The notes under the pieces: generated by a model
Seen by the model: the letters and a program-made list of their open reading frames with translations, nothing else
Told to the model about the DNA's origin: nothing
The model's database searches: none
In this document: positions 26,798 to 35,659 of the stretch, piece by piece
How the letters are laid out: every line of letters starts with the position of its first letter
How positions within the stretch are numbered: the stretch's first letter is position 1
Source: Paenibacillus silvestris
GTDB taxonomy: Bacteria > Bacillota > Bacilli > Paenibacillales > NBRC-103111
Direction of reading: 5' to 3'
NCBI RefSeq assembly: GCF_009882985.1
Contig: NZ_WTUZ01000021.1
Location: 171,510 to 235,509 of the forward strand
Length of the DNA: 64,000 nt
Program-made: the position numbers and the translations under genes

Positions 26798-27358
26798 GTG
26801 GGTAAAATTGTGGACAGGCTCTTGCTGCTTCTCTATAGCCTAATTATATTCGTTGCATCTATCCTTGTATTGTTCACAGCATCGAGCTGGATCCCGATAG
26901 AACAAGCAGGTCAAACGTTACATAATTTCTATTTCGAGAAGAACTATGCATATCCAGCCATTATTATTAGCTTGATCATGCTATTAATTTCTGTTCGTTT
27001 TCTCATTCTAACGCTTCGCCGCGGACGCGCACAAGCGCCGTCGATTGACCAACGCACAGATTTTGGTGATATTCGCATTTCCATGGAAACCGTCGAGAAT
27101 TTATCATTGAAAGCTGCTGGTCGTACGAAAGGCGCCAAAGACCTGCGCGCACGAGTAAGAGTGAATCAATCAGGTCTTGAAATTACACTCAGAACCGTTG
27201 TAGATGGGGAAAGTTCGATTCCTGAGCTCACAGAAGAGATGCAAAGTACTGTGAAAAGTTACATAGAGGACATTACTGGTATTCCTGTAGCTTCCGTAAC
27301 CGTATTCGTAGCAAATATCGTGCAATCAGCCCCAACGTTTAAAAGCCGAGTCGAATAG
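26798..27358 (+). CDS. amaP: Alkaline shock response membrane anchor protein AmaP
   Basis: A 186-residue protein with two N-terminal membrane spans (about residues 5-28 and 45-65) and an Asp23-like C-terminal domain. In Staphylococcus AmaP recruits Asp23 to the membrane. GTG 26798 lies eight bases after AAGGGGAC; the upstream in-frame extension runs through the intercistronic hairpin and was rejected. Confidence 0.85.
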   Translation: MGKIVDRLLLLLYSLIIFVASILVLFTASSWIPIEQAGQTLHNFYFEKNYAYPAIIISLIMLLISVRFLILTLRRGRAQAPSIDQRTDFGDIRISMETVENLSLKAAGRTKGAKDLRARVRVNQSGLEITLRTVVDGESSIPELTEEMQSTVKSYIEDITGIPVASVTVFVANIVQSAPTFKSRVE

Positions 27359-27372
27359 AGGTGAACCCACTC

Positions 27373-27600
27373 ATGTGGAATGAATTGTGGGAGTCCCATA
27401 GGGGCAAAGTGATCGGAGTGGCAGCAGGCATTTTCTTCGGCTTCATTTATTTATTTTTTGGATTTTGGGATATGTTGATCTTTGCATTCATTGTTCTGGT
27501 CGGATTTTACATTGGGAACAAACTGGATCGCAAGGAAAGTTTCGTCATGCTTGAAGACATTTGGCGCTATCTCACGCAAAAATGGAGAATGTTTCGCTAA
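27373..27600 (+). CDS. DUF2273 family small membrane protein
   Basis: A 75-residue protein with two closely spaced membrane spans, typical of the DUF2273 proteins that accompany Asp23/AmaP. ATG 27373 follows GAGGTGA by eight bases and is preferred to GTG 27361, which lies within that ribosome site. Likely cotranslated with amaP. Confidence 0.82.
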   Translation: MWNELWESHRGKVIGVAAGIFFGFIYLFFGFWDMLIFAFIVLVGFYIGNKLDRKESFVMLEDIWRYLTQKWRMFR

Positions 27601-27628
27601 AATCCCTGGTACATCCATGGATTTTTTT
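27600..27628 (+). terminator. Intrinsic terminator after the DUF2273 gene
   Basis: AAATCCCTGG pairs with CCATGGATTT with one mismatch, and a seven-T run follows. Confidence 0.85.
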
Positions 27629-27687
27629 GTTTGGATTGGCTCCATTATGACGTATACTAACAAAAAGAGCTTAAAAGGTCGAAAACG

Positions 27688-27746
27688 GTTTTGCCAAGCA
27701 AAACTCGAAGTTAATGCTTACGAAGACAGTTTTGCTCAAGCAAAAC
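27688..27746. repeat. Pair of GTTTTGC/GCAAAAC mini-hairpins flanking GCTTACGAAGAC
   Basis: GTTTTGC-CAA-GCAAAAC (27688-27704) and GTTTTGC-TCAA-GCAAAAC (27729-27746), both continuing with CTC, surround GCTTACGAAGAC at 27716-27727. An isolated GCTTACGAAGA recurs at 28229-28239 before folD. The layout suggests a REP-like intergenic repeat. Confidence 0.8.
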
Positions 27747-27762
27747 TCTTAGGAGGAACAAA

Positions 27763-28221
27763 ATGAAACGCAGAGTTGCACGTGAAATTGCTGTACAAAG
27801 TTTATATCAAATCCAGATGAATGAGGCCACCCCTCAGGAAGCTGTCCAAGTCTCCGTTCATGAAGCGGAAACTGACAATGAAACGCAATTGGATATCAAA
27901 GGCGAGAAAATTGATTCAGCTTATATTATAGAGCTGGTTGAGGGGACATATAGCAACAAGGTTGGAATTGATGAATTGCTTGAGGAATATTTAAAAGGCT
28001 GGGCAATGGACAGGCTGTCACGCATTGATCGTGAAGTGCTGCGTCTGGCTGTTTACGAAATGCTGTACAGAGACGATGTTCCGCCGAAAGTTGTCGTGAA
28101 TGAAGCGATTGATTTGGCTAAGCACTATGGTACAGATGAGTCTGGTAAATTCGTCAACGGTGTTCTTGGTAAAATGATCAAAGAAGTCGAAGAATTGAAA
28201 AGCAAGGTCACACCAACTTAA
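27763..28221 (+). CDS. nusB: Transcription antitermination factor NusB
   Basis: A 152-residue all-helical RNA-binding factor that acts with NusE in antitermination of rRNA operons. It begins RRVAREIAVQSLYQIQMNE and ends with the family motif AIDLAKHYGTDESGKFVNGV. TTAGGAGG precedes the ATG. It lies downstream of the hairpin repeat pair. Confidence 0.96.
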   Translation: MKRRVAREIAVQSLYQIQMNEATPQEAVQVSVHEAETDNETQLDIKGEKIDSAYIIELVEGTYSNKVGIDELLEEYLKGWAMDRLSRIDREVLRLAVYEMLYRDDVPPKVVVNEAIDLAKHYGTDESGKFVNGVLGKMIKEVEELKSKVTPT

Positions 28222-28271
28222 ATTAACAGCTTACGAAGATGATGTTCACAACATTTTTAGGGGGAAAAAAC

Positions 28272-29138
28272 ATGTCTGCACAAGTTATTAATGGAAAAGA
28301 ATTGGTAAGTTCTATTCGTGAGGAAATTCGGGCGGATGCTGCTACGCTTACGGCTAGTGGCCATCAACCAGGTCTTGTGGTTGTTATCGTAGGGGAAGAC
28401 CCAGCTTCGCAAGTCTATGTCAGAAATAAAGCAAAAGCATGCGACGACGTAGGCATTTATTCAGAAGTGCACCGTCTGCCGGAAGCTACGACACAGCAAG
28501 AATTAATCGCACTCATTCACAAATTTAATAGCGACAACAAAATTAATGGCATTCTTGTGCAATCACCCCTGCCTAAACATATTGATGAAGAAGCTGTTGT
28601 TGATGAAATCGACCCTTTGAAAGACGTGGATTGCTTTCACCCCGTGAATGTTGGTAATTTAATGATCGGTAAAGACGGTATGAAGCCTTGTACACCTCAT
28701 GGGGTTATCGAAATTTTGAAACGTACAGGAGTAGAAATCGCTGGCAAGCATGCTGTTGTCGTGGGAAGAAGCAATATTGTTGGAAAACCAATGGCTATGT
28801 TATTGCTGCGTGAGCATGCTACTGTTTCTATTGTTCATTCACGTACTCCGAATATGGAGGAGATTACGAAGCAAGCTGATATTCTTGTTGTTGCGGTGGG
28901 TAAAGCGCATTTAATTAAAGCCCAGCACGTCAAACCAGGCGCAGTTGTCATTGATGTAGGTATGAATCGTCCTGCTGACGGCAAGTTGACTGGAGATGTG
29001 GATTTCGAAGCAGTCAAAGAAATAGCAAGCGCAATTACACCGGTGCCGGGTTGTGTAGGGCCGATGACAATTACGATGCTGCTTCGCAATACGGTGGATG
29101 CTGCAAGTCGCGCCGCTAAAGTGAATGTGAGTGTTTAA
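28272..29138 (+). CDS. folD: Bifunctional methylenetetrahydrofolate dehydrogenase/cyclohydrolase
   Basis: A 288-residue one-carbon enzyme interconverting 5,10-methylene- and 10-formyl-THF. Motifs: PGLVVVIVGEDPASQVYVRN with the catalytic lysine region (YVRNKAKAC), GILVQSPLPKHI, VVGRSNIVGKPMAMLL for NADP binding, and TPVPGCVGPMT. ATG 28272 follows TAGGGGGA; the longer ORF start at 28239 was rejected. Confidence 0.97.
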   Translation: MSAQVINGKELVSSIREEIRADAATLTASGHQPGLVVVIVGEDPASQVYVRNKAKACDDVGIYSEVHRLPEATTQQELIALIHKFNSDNKINGILVQSPLPKHIDEEAVVDEIDPLKDVDCFHPVNVGNLMIGKDGMKPCTPHGVIEILKRTGVEIAGKHAVVVGRSNIVGKPMAMLLLREHATVSIVHSRTPNMEEITKQADILVVAVGKAHLIKAQHVKPGAVVIDVGMNRPADGKLTGDVDFEAVKEIASAITPVPGCVGPMTITMLLRNTVDAASRAAKVNVSV

Positions 29139-29146
29139 CTGAGCTT

Positions 29147-30517
29147 ATGGGTAAAAACGAGACGAAGATTTTTTCTGTCAAGGATTTGAACCGTTATATT
29201 AAAATGCTGCTTGAAGGCGACAATCGCCTTCAGGATGTATGGGTGCGAGGAGAAATTTCTAATTTCACTCATCATTCCAGCGGCCATATGTATTTTACGC
29301 TGAAGGATGCCGATGGCAGGCTGAAGAGTATCATGTTCGCCTCGCATAACCAGAGGTTAGGGTTTATTCCAAAAGAGGGCACGAAGGTAATCGCCCGAGG
29401 GAATATATCCGTGTATGAACGTGACGGAGCCTACCAGTTCTATGTGACGGCGATGCAGCCGGATGGCATCGGCAGTTTGTATTTGGCTTTCGAGCAGCTG
29501 AAAAAGAAGCTCGAAACGGAAGGGCTGTTCGCGGCGGAGCGCAAAAAACCGATTCCTCGGTTTCCGCGCGCGATCGGCGTGATCACTTCCCCGACGGGGG
29601 CCGCTATCCGTGATGTCATCATCACGCTTCAGCGCCGCTTTCCGTCGGTGCAAATCCTCCTGTACCCCGTACTGGTACAGGGGACAGGAGCAGCTCCTTC
29701 GATCGTCAAAGCGATCGAAGCCATGAACAGGCTCGGTGAAGCCGACGTGCTCATCGTGGGCCGCGGAGGCGGCTCACTGGAGGAGCTCTGGGCGTTCAAC
29801 GAGGAAGCCGTGGCGCGGGCTATTGCAGCCTCCGCGATTCCTGTCATCTCGGCCGTCGGGCACGAGACGGACTTCACGATCGCGGACTTCGTCGCGGATC
29901 TGAGAGCGCCGACGCCTACGGCGGCGGCGGAGCTCGCCGTCCCTAGCCGCGCCGAGCTCAAGCAGCAGCTATCGCAGCAGGCGCAGCGCCTGCATTACGG
30001 GCTGCTGCAGCAGCTGCGCCGCAAGCAGGAACGGCTGGAGCGCGCGAAGCGCTCCCCGTTCCTGACGAACCCCCGCAGGCAGCTGCTAATGCAGCCTGCG
30101 GAGAGGCTCGATCGGCTGGCGGAGCAGCTCGGTTACCGGATGCGCCAGCGCGTTCAGCGGCTGGCGGAACGGCACATGAAGCTGGAGCGTACGCTCAGCA
30201 GCTTCAATCCCAAAGAGCAGGCCGTGTTCGCTAGGCGGCGCCTCGATACTTCGGGGCGGCAGATGCTCACGGCCATGCAGACCCTCCTGCGTGCGAAGAA
30301 GCAGGAGTGGCAAGCCAGCGTCCGTCATCTGGACGCCCTTAGCCCGCTGAAGGTCATGCAGCGCGGCTACAGTCTGGCGTATGACGAGGAGGACCAGGTC
30401 CTCATTCGATCTGTTACCCAAGTGAAGGTTGGGGACCATGTGAAGATTCGCCTCAAGGATGGCAGACTAAACTGCCAAGTATCGGGGATGGAGGAAAACC
30501 ATAATGTCAACGAATGA
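29147..30517 (+). CDS. xseA: Exodeoxyribonuclease VII large subunit
   Basis: A 456-residue subunit of the single-strand exonuclease VII. N-terminal OB fold (VWVRGEISNFTHHSSGHMYF), central catalytic domain (GVITSPTGAAIRDVI, VGRGGGSLEELWAFN, VISAVGHETDFTIADFVAD), and a long coiled-coil region. Bases about 29520-30340 are clearly GC-richer than the neighbourhood. It overlaps xseB by 14 bases. Confidence 0.97.
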   Translation: MGKNETKIFSVKDLNRYIKMLLEGDNRLQDVWVRGEISNFTHHSSGHMYFTLKDADGRLKSIMFASHNQRLGFIPKEGTKVIARGNISVYERDGAYQFYVTAMQPDGIGSLYLAFEQLKKKLETEGLFAAERKKPIPRFPRAIGVITSPTGAAIRDVIITLQRRFPSVQILLYPVLVQGTGAAPSIVKAIEAMNRLGEADVLIVGRGGGSLEELWAFNEEAVARAIAASAIPVISAVGHETDFTIADFVADLRAPTPTAAAELAVPSRAELKQQLSQQAQRLHYGLLQQLRRKQERLERAKRSPFLTNPRRQLLMQPAERLDRLAEQLGYRMRQRVQRLAERHMKLERTLSSFNPKEQAVFARRRLDTSGRQMLTAMQTLLRAKKQEWQASVRHLDALSPLKVMQRGYSLAYDEEDQVLIRSVTQVKVGDHVKIRLKDGRLNCQVSGMEENHNVNE

Positions 30518-30758
30518 AACGGAAGTAAGCTTTGAACTGGCTATTGAGCAGTTGGAGCGCATTGTGGCGCAATTAGAAAGCGGTGACGTGCCTCTCGAGA
30601 AAGCGATTGAGCTTTATCAAGAAGGTGTGCGGCTCTCTCACTTGTGCGGTGTGAAGCTCGAGCAAGTCGAGAAGAAAATTGAGATGCTGGTTGAAGGGGA
30701 AACAGGCGCAGTAAGCAGAAAGCCTTTCCAACCTGTCTTGGAAGATAAGGGGAATTAG
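30504..30758 (+). CDS. xseB: Exodeoxyribonuclease VII small subunit
   Basis: An 84-residue helical subunit. It matches the family core SFELAIEQLERIVAQLESGD and EKAIELYQEGVRL. Its start lies within the end of xseA and its stop touches ispA. Confidence 0.96.
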   Translation: MSTNETEVSFELAIEQLERIVAQLESGDVPLEKAIELYQEGVRLSHLCGVKLEQVEKKIEMLVEGETGAVSRKPFQPVLEDKGN

Positions 30759-30759
30759 G

Positions 30760-31665
30760 TTGAAGACAATGTCCACAATTCGTGAATATATTGCTTCGAA
30801 TGCTGAAATGGTCGAAGCAGCATTAATACAAGCGCTTCCTGCACAGTGGAATGTTCCGGCTTCATTGCGAGAGTCTATGAACTATTCCCTGATGGCTGGC
30901 GGCAAACGGCTGCGGCCTATTCTGGTTCTTGCAGCAGCTGAGGCGCTCGGAGGATCTCAAGCAGCGGCATTGCCCGTAGCACTTGCCATAGAAATGGTAC
31001 ATACGTACTCATTGATTCATGATGATCTTCCTGCGATGGATGATGATGATTACCGCAGAGGTAAACTGACGAATCACAAAGTATATGGAGAAGCCATGGC
31101 TATTCTTGCTGGAGATGCTCTGTTGACACATTCCTTCTACAGCATCACGCAGGCACACAAAGTTCACGGCATTCCAGCAGAACGAGTGTTGGCTATAACT
31201 GAAGAACTTGCTGCATATGCTGGTGCAAGGGGAATGGTTGGCGGTCAGGCAGCTGACATGCTGGGAGAACAAGGTTTAACGAAACTTGAGGAATTAGAGT
31301 TCATCCATTTGCATAAAACGAGTGATCTCATCGTATTTTCATTACGGGCGGGGGCGCATATTGCCGGTGCCACAACGGGGCAGTTAGCTGCGTTAAGTGA
31401 ATTCGGGAATGCGATTGGACTTGCTTTTCAAATCCAGGATGATATTTTGGATATTATCGGGGATGAGACCAAACTCGGCAAACCGGTGAAGAGTGATGAG
31501 AAACAACAAAAGGTGACTTACCCTTATTTTATAGGGCTCGAGGCTTCAGAGATGAAGGTTAAAGAATTGACTGAGCAAGCCAAGAAAGCGCTTCTGCAAG
31601 GCGGATTTAAGAATCCGGAGAGGCTATTCCAGCTTGCTGATTATTTAATGCAAAGAGATCATTAA
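30760..31665 (+). CDS. ispA: Farnesyl diphosphate synthase
   Basis: A 301-residue prenyl transferase making C15 farnesyl diphosphate. First Asp-rich motif DDLPAMDDDD near residue 88, second DDILDIIGDE near residue 226, plus GGKRLRP for pyrophosphate binding. TTG 30760 lies seven bases after AAGGGG; ATG 30769 is the alternative. It supplies precursors for undecaprenyl phosphate and quinones. Confidence 0.96.
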   Translation: MKTMSTIREYIASNAEMVEAALIQALPAQWNVPASLRESMNYSLMAGGKRLRPILVLAAAEALGGSQAAALPVALAIEMVHTYSLIHDDLPAMDDDDYRRGKLTNHKVYGEAMAILAGDALLTHSFYSITQAHKVHGIPAERVLAITEELAAYAGARGMVGGQAADMLGEQGLTKLEELEFIHLHKTSDLIVFSLRAGAHIAGATTGQLAALSEFGNAIGLAFQIQDDILDIIGDETKLGKPVKSDEKQQKVTYPYFIGLEASEMKVKELTEQAKKALLQGGFKNPERLFQLADYLMQRDH

Positions 31666-31705
31666 AGGTTAATTTTACATATTTTGTTGTTCTTCGGGGT
31701 GGATT

Positions 31706-31735
31706 TTCACGATTTGCCCAAAACTATGCTATAAT
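31706..31735 (+). promoter_or_regulatory. Extended -10 promoter of dxs
   Basis: TATAAT (31730-31735) preceded by TGC; TTCACG 18 bases upstream (31706-31711) is a weak -35. The sequence ATGCTATAAT is identical to that at lysC. Confidence 0.6.
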
Positions 31736-31782
31736 GGTCAAATGAATCTCAGTATTTTCACATTGAAAGTGAGGAAACAAGC

Positions 31783-33669
31783 GTGCTGCTCGAACAAATC
31801 AATCGACCTGAGGATTTGAAACGGTTATCCATGGCGGAGCTTGAGGTATTGGCTGGTGAAATCCGTCAATTTCTGATCGAAAAGTTATCCGTTACAGGTG
31901 GACATCTGTCCTCGAACTTAGGTGTGGTTGAGCTCACCATCGCACTACATACCTTGTTCCACAGCCCCTATGATAAATTGCTTTTTGATGTGGGTCATCA
32001 GGCGTATGTACACAAGATTTTGACAGGCCGCAAGGATAAGTTTGATACATTGCGTAAATACAAAGGCTTGTGTGGGTTTATCAAGCGATCCGAAAGTGAA
32101 CATGATGTCTGGGAAGCCGGACACAGCAGTACTTCTTTATCTGCAGCTATGGGTATGGCCATGGCGCGCGATTTGAAAGGCGAACACAACAAAGTCGTTG
32201 CCATCATCGGTGACGGTGCTATTACTGGCGGCATGGCGCTAGAAGCCATGAATCATATTGGTCATGAGAAGAAAAATATTATGGTCATTCTGAATGACAA
32301 TGAAATGTCCATTGCGCCCAACGTCGGGGCGATTCATAATTATTTAAGCAAGATCCGTTCGGATCGTCATTATTTGAAGGCGAAAGAAGAAGTTGAACAT
32401 TTACTTAAGAAAATACCTGCCATTGGCGGCACGTTGGCAAAAACAGCGGAGAAGCTGAAGGACAGTCTCAAATATTTTGTTTTGAACGGAGTTTGGTTTG
32501 AAGAGTTAGGCTTTACCTACATTGGTCCAGTAGATGGGCATAATTTGCCCGTTTTACTGGATACCTTGAAGCAAGCAGAGAAAGTCGTAGGTCCCGTGCT
32601 CGTGCATGTCGTCACAACCAAAGGGAAGGGCTACACGCCAGCTGAGCAAGACTCGCATAGCTGGCATGGTCCAGGTCCTTACAAAATTGAGTCTGGCCAA
32701 GTGCTTAAATCAGTTGGACCTCCGATGTATACAGAGGTTTTTGGCAGCACATTGATGAAACTGGCTGAACAGGATTCCCGCATCGTGGCGGTTACACCTG
32801 CGATGCCAGGAGGATCAGGCTTGCTTAAGTTCGCGAAGCAATTCCCAAGCCGCATGATCGACGTTGGGATTGCGGAGCAGCATGCAGCAACTTTGTGCGC
32901 AGGCTTGGCTAGTGAAGGATTGAAGCCGGTGTTTGCCGTGTATTCCACTTTCCTTCAAAGAGCATACGATCAAGTCGTCCATGATATTTGCCGTCCGAAG
33001 CTGAATGTGGCTTTTGCTATCGACCGTGCCGGATTTGTAGGACCTGACGGTGAAACTCATCAAGGCGTATACGATATTGCCTTCCTGCGCTCATTGCCTA
33101 ATATGGTATTGATGATGCCGAAGGATGAGAAGGAACTACAGGATATGATGCAAACGGCGCTTGAATATGATGAAGGCCCAATTGCATATCGTTATCCTCG
33201 GAATAGTGGAATTGGGGCAAATCTCGATGAAGCGCCGAAAGCAATTCCAATTGGAACTTGGGAGACGCTGCGCGATGGCGATTATGCCGCTGTATTGGCG
33301 GTTGGCCCGATGGTTCAGGTTGCAGAGGAAGCGTCTGAGCAATTAGCCAAAGAAGGCATCAAACTTCGCGTTGTGAACGCTCGCTTCATTAAGCCGCTCG
33401 ATGAAATGTATTTGCGCCAATTGGCGAATGAATCGATTCCAATCATCACGATGGAAGAAGGCGCGATTCAAGGTGGGTTTGGCAGTGCTGTTATGGAGTT
33501 TTTTGCGGCGAATCATTTCACCGGATTACATGTTAATGTGATGGGGATTCCTGATTACTTTGTTGAGCATGGATCGGTGAAGGAACAACGTGAAGAGGTC
33601 GGACTTACTGCACACAATTTAATTGCCGAAGTGAAGAAGCTCGTGCCTCGCAAAAGACAACGAGCCTAA
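31783..33669 (+). CDS. dxs: 1-deoxy-D-xylulose-5-phosphate synthase
   Basis: A 628-residue thiamine-diphosphate enzyme that condenses pyruvate and glyceraldehyde 3-phosphate, the first step of the MEP isoprenoid pathway. TPP-binding motif [18 protein letters not shown] near residue 140; the transketolase pyrimidine domain follows ([35 protein letters not shown]). GTG start. It sits next to ispA, as in B. subtilis. Confidence 0.97.
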   Translation: MLLEQINRPEDLKRLSMAELEVLAGEIRQFLIEKLSVTGGHLSSNLGVVELTIALHTLFHSPYDKLLFDVGHQAYVHKILTGRKDKFDTLRKYKGLCGFIKRSESEHDVWEAGHSSTSLSAAMGMAMARDLKGEHNKVVAIIGDGAITGGMALEAMNHIGHEKKNIMVILNDNEMSIAPNVGAIHNYLSKIRSDRHYLKAKEEVEHLLKKIPAIGGTLAKTAEKLKDSLKYFVLNGVWFEELGFTYIGPVDGHNLPVLLDTLKQAEKVVGPVLVHVVTTKGKGYTPAEQDSHSWHGPGPYKIESGQVLKSVGPPMYTEVFGSTLMKLAEQDSRIVAVTPAMPGGSGLLKFAKQFPSRMIDVGIAEQHAATLCAGLASEGLKPVFAVYSTFLQRAYDQVVHDICRPKLNVAFAIDRAGFVGPDGETHQGVYDIAFLRSLPNMVLMMPKDEKELQDMMQTALEYDEGPIAYRYPRNSGIGANLDEAPKAIPIGTWETLRDGDYAAVLAVGPMVQVAEEASEQLAKEGIKLRVVNARFIKPLDEMYLRQLANESIPIITMEEGAIQGGFGSAVMEFFAANHFTGLHVNVMGIPDYFVEHGSVKEQREEVGLTAHNLIAEVKKLVPRKRQRA

Positions 33670-33707
33670 ACGCTGCAACGCTACGAATAGGAGTAAAGAC
33701 AAACACA

Positions 33708-34541
33708 ATGTCATCGGATAAAGAACGATTGGATTTATTGCTTTTGGAACAAGGTTATTTTGAAAGCAGGGAAAAAGCAAAGGCCGCCATTATGGCAGGC
33801 CTTGTTTTTGCTGATGAAGAACCCGCAGATAAAGCGGGGATGAAGATCAGTCGAAAAGCTGTGTTGAAAGTGAAAGGAGCGCTTCATCCTTATGTAAGTA
33901 GAGGCGGTCTTAAGCTGGAAAAAGCTTTAAAGCAGTTCGATATCAATCTAGAGGGCGCAGTGATGGTGGATATCGGTGCATCTACGGGCGGGTTTACGGA
34001 TTGTGCACTACAGAACGGTGCAGCTAAGGTTTACGCTGTTGATGTAGGTTACAATCAATTGGATTGGTCGCTTCGTAATGATGAGCGTGTTCAAGTGATG
34101 GAAAGAATGAACTTCCGTTATACCACAATGGAAGATTTGAACGGCCCGCGGCCTACATTTGCCAGTATTGATGTTTCTTTTATTTCCTTGCGCATTATTT
34201 TACCTCCCCTTAAAGAAATTTTATTGAACGAGGGAGCCGTTGTTGCGCTCATTAAACCCCAGTTTGAAGCAGGGCGAGAGAAAGTGGGCAAATCTGGTGT
34301 TGTGCGAGATCCTGACGTACATATTGAAGTGTTGACCACGGTGCTGACTTTTGCTGAAGAACTTGGTTTTCGTTTAAAAGGTTTAACGTACTCACCGATT
34401 ACGGGTGGAGAAGGAAATATTGAATTTCTAGCTTACTGGTCAAGCGATTCGAATGATGATACCACGCTTGCAAACGCTGCTTCGCTGAAAGACCTCATTG
34501 CCCTTACTGTCAAAGAAGCACAAAAATTGCATGGCAAATAA
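33708..34541 (+). CDS. TlyA family rRNA methyltransferase
   Basis: A 277-residue protein with an N-terminal S4 RNA-binding domain (residues 5-65) and an FtsJ-like SAM methyltransferase domain starting at VMVDIGASTGGFTDCAL. TlyA proteins 2'-O-methylate 16S/23S rRNA; the B. subtilis counterpart is YqxC, in the same position between dxs and argR. Confidence 0.93.
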   Translation: MSSDKERLDLLLLEQGYFESREKAKAAIMAGLVFADEEPADKAGMKISRKAVLKVKGALHPYVSRGGLKLEKALKQFDINLEGAVMVDIGASTGGFTDCALQNGAAKVYAVDVGYNQLDWSLRNDERVQVMERMNFRYTTMEDLNGPRPTFASIDVSFISLRIILPPLKEILLNEGAVVALIKPQFEAGREKVGKSGVVRDPDVHIEVLTTVLTFAEELGFRLKGLTYSPITGGEGNIEFLAYWSSDSNDDTTLANAASLKDLIALTVKEAQKLHGK

Positions 34542-34542
34542 A

Positions 34543-34586
34543 CTCATCTTTGCGCACCCATTTTGCTGCCAAAGATGGGTTTTTTC
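34543..34586 (+). terminator. Intrinsic terminator after the tlyA-like gene
   Basis: CTCATCTTTG (34543-34552) pairs with CAAAGATGGG (34570-34579), followed by a T run. Confidence 0.85.
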
Positions 34587-34739
34587 ACTAGATAAGAAAG
34601 TATAAGATTTATACGGTTACTTCGCATCTACCTTGACAAACACGCTCATCCAGAAAAGGACGACGAAGTTCGTTTATCCTTGCCTCATAAAAAGGATTTC
34701 CGGTTCATATCCGCGAATACTATGGCGAGGTGAGGGACA

Positions 34740-35192
34740 ATGGAGAAGGGCGATGTCACAGTCATTTTGTTGATCCTGATTGTAGGTTTAGGCTTTCTTT
34801 TTTTTCGATTTCAGAGGTGGTTAGATGGGCCAACGAAAAAACGAATCAGAATACCAAGACATTCAGAAATTCCTCAAGATGAAATTGTTGAGCTGCTGGA
34901 AGGCGCTGGCTTTGACGTGCTGGCCGGTAAAACCAAAATTCCAATCTCTATGACCTTGAATGATAAAGAACAGCTGGAAAGCAGACTTTTTATTGACTAT
35001 TTTGTCCAGAAAGATGATCACATTTACCTGGTTAAAGTAGCCAAGGAACGCAAACCGCTTGAAATGACAGGCAGCTCGATTCGCGATATGCTGCTGGCTT
35101 ACAGTCTTATTTACCCGGAGGCTGACGGGGTGCTTTATGTCGATATGGCCATGAATAAAATCAAAAAAATCACATTCCATATAGAGGTGTAG
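34740..35192 (+). CDS. Membrane-anchored protein of unknown function, possibly a nuclease-like fold
   Basis: A 150-residue protein with one N-terminal membrane span (residues 7-24) and a basic stretch after it. The soluble domain contains [22 protein letters not shown], whose beta-hairpin with Asp and Val-x-Lys resembles the core of PD-(D/E)xK enzymes but without the acidic residue before Lys. It sits two bases before argR, so it is probably cotranscribed with argR and recN. No family was recognised; the fold idea is only an inference. Confidence 0.75.
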   Translation: MEKGDVTVILLILIVGLGFLFFRFQRWLDGPTKKRIRIPRHSEIPQDEIVELLEGAGFDVLAGKTKIPISMTLNDKEQLESRLFIDYFVQKDDHIYLVKVAKERKPLEMTGSSIRDMLLAYSLIYPEADGVLYVDMAMNKIKKITFHIEV

Positions 35193-35194
35193 GC

Positions 35195-35644
35195 ATGAAA
35201 GGTCAAAGGCATGTAAAAATTAGGGAAATCATTACGAATAACGAAATTGAGACGCAAGATGAGCTAGTGGAGTCCCTGCGGGCAGCCGGTTTTCACGTTA
35301 CACAAGCGACAGTTTCCCGAGATATCAAGGAGCTTCACCTCATTAAAATCCCGTTAGATGACGGGAGATATAAATATTCCATGCCAGCAGATCAACGTTT
35401 TAACCCTATGCAAAGGCTGCGTAGAGCGCTTAGCGACCATTTTGTGAGCATTGATAGTACAGATAATCTGGTTGTCATGAAATGCCTGCCGGGCACTGCA
35501 AACACGATCTGTGCACTCATTGATAATCTGGAGTGGGAAGGTGTCATGGGAACCATTTGCGGTGATGATACAATTCTTGTGATTTGCCGCGGCAAAGAGA
35601 AAAGCGTTACTTTTGTAAACGAAGTTATGTCCTTATTATCCTAA
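35195..35644 (+). CDS. argR: Arginine repressor ArgR/AhrC
   Basis: A 149-residue hexameric regulator of arginine synthesis and breakdown. N-terminal winged helix with the DNA-binding motif [19 protein letters not shown]-terminal arginine-binding domain with [12 protein letters not shown] and [13 protein letters not shown]. The order tlyA-argR-recN is as in B. subtilis. Confidence 0.97.
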   Translation: MKGQRHVKIREIITNNEIETQDELVESLRAAGFHVTQATVSRDIKELHLIKIPLDDGRYKYSMPADQRFNPMQRLRRALSDHFVSIDSTDNLVVMKCLPGTANTICALIDNLEWEGVMGTICGDDTILVICRGKEKSVTFVNEVMSLLS

Positions 35645-35659
35645 AGCCAGGAGGAATAC

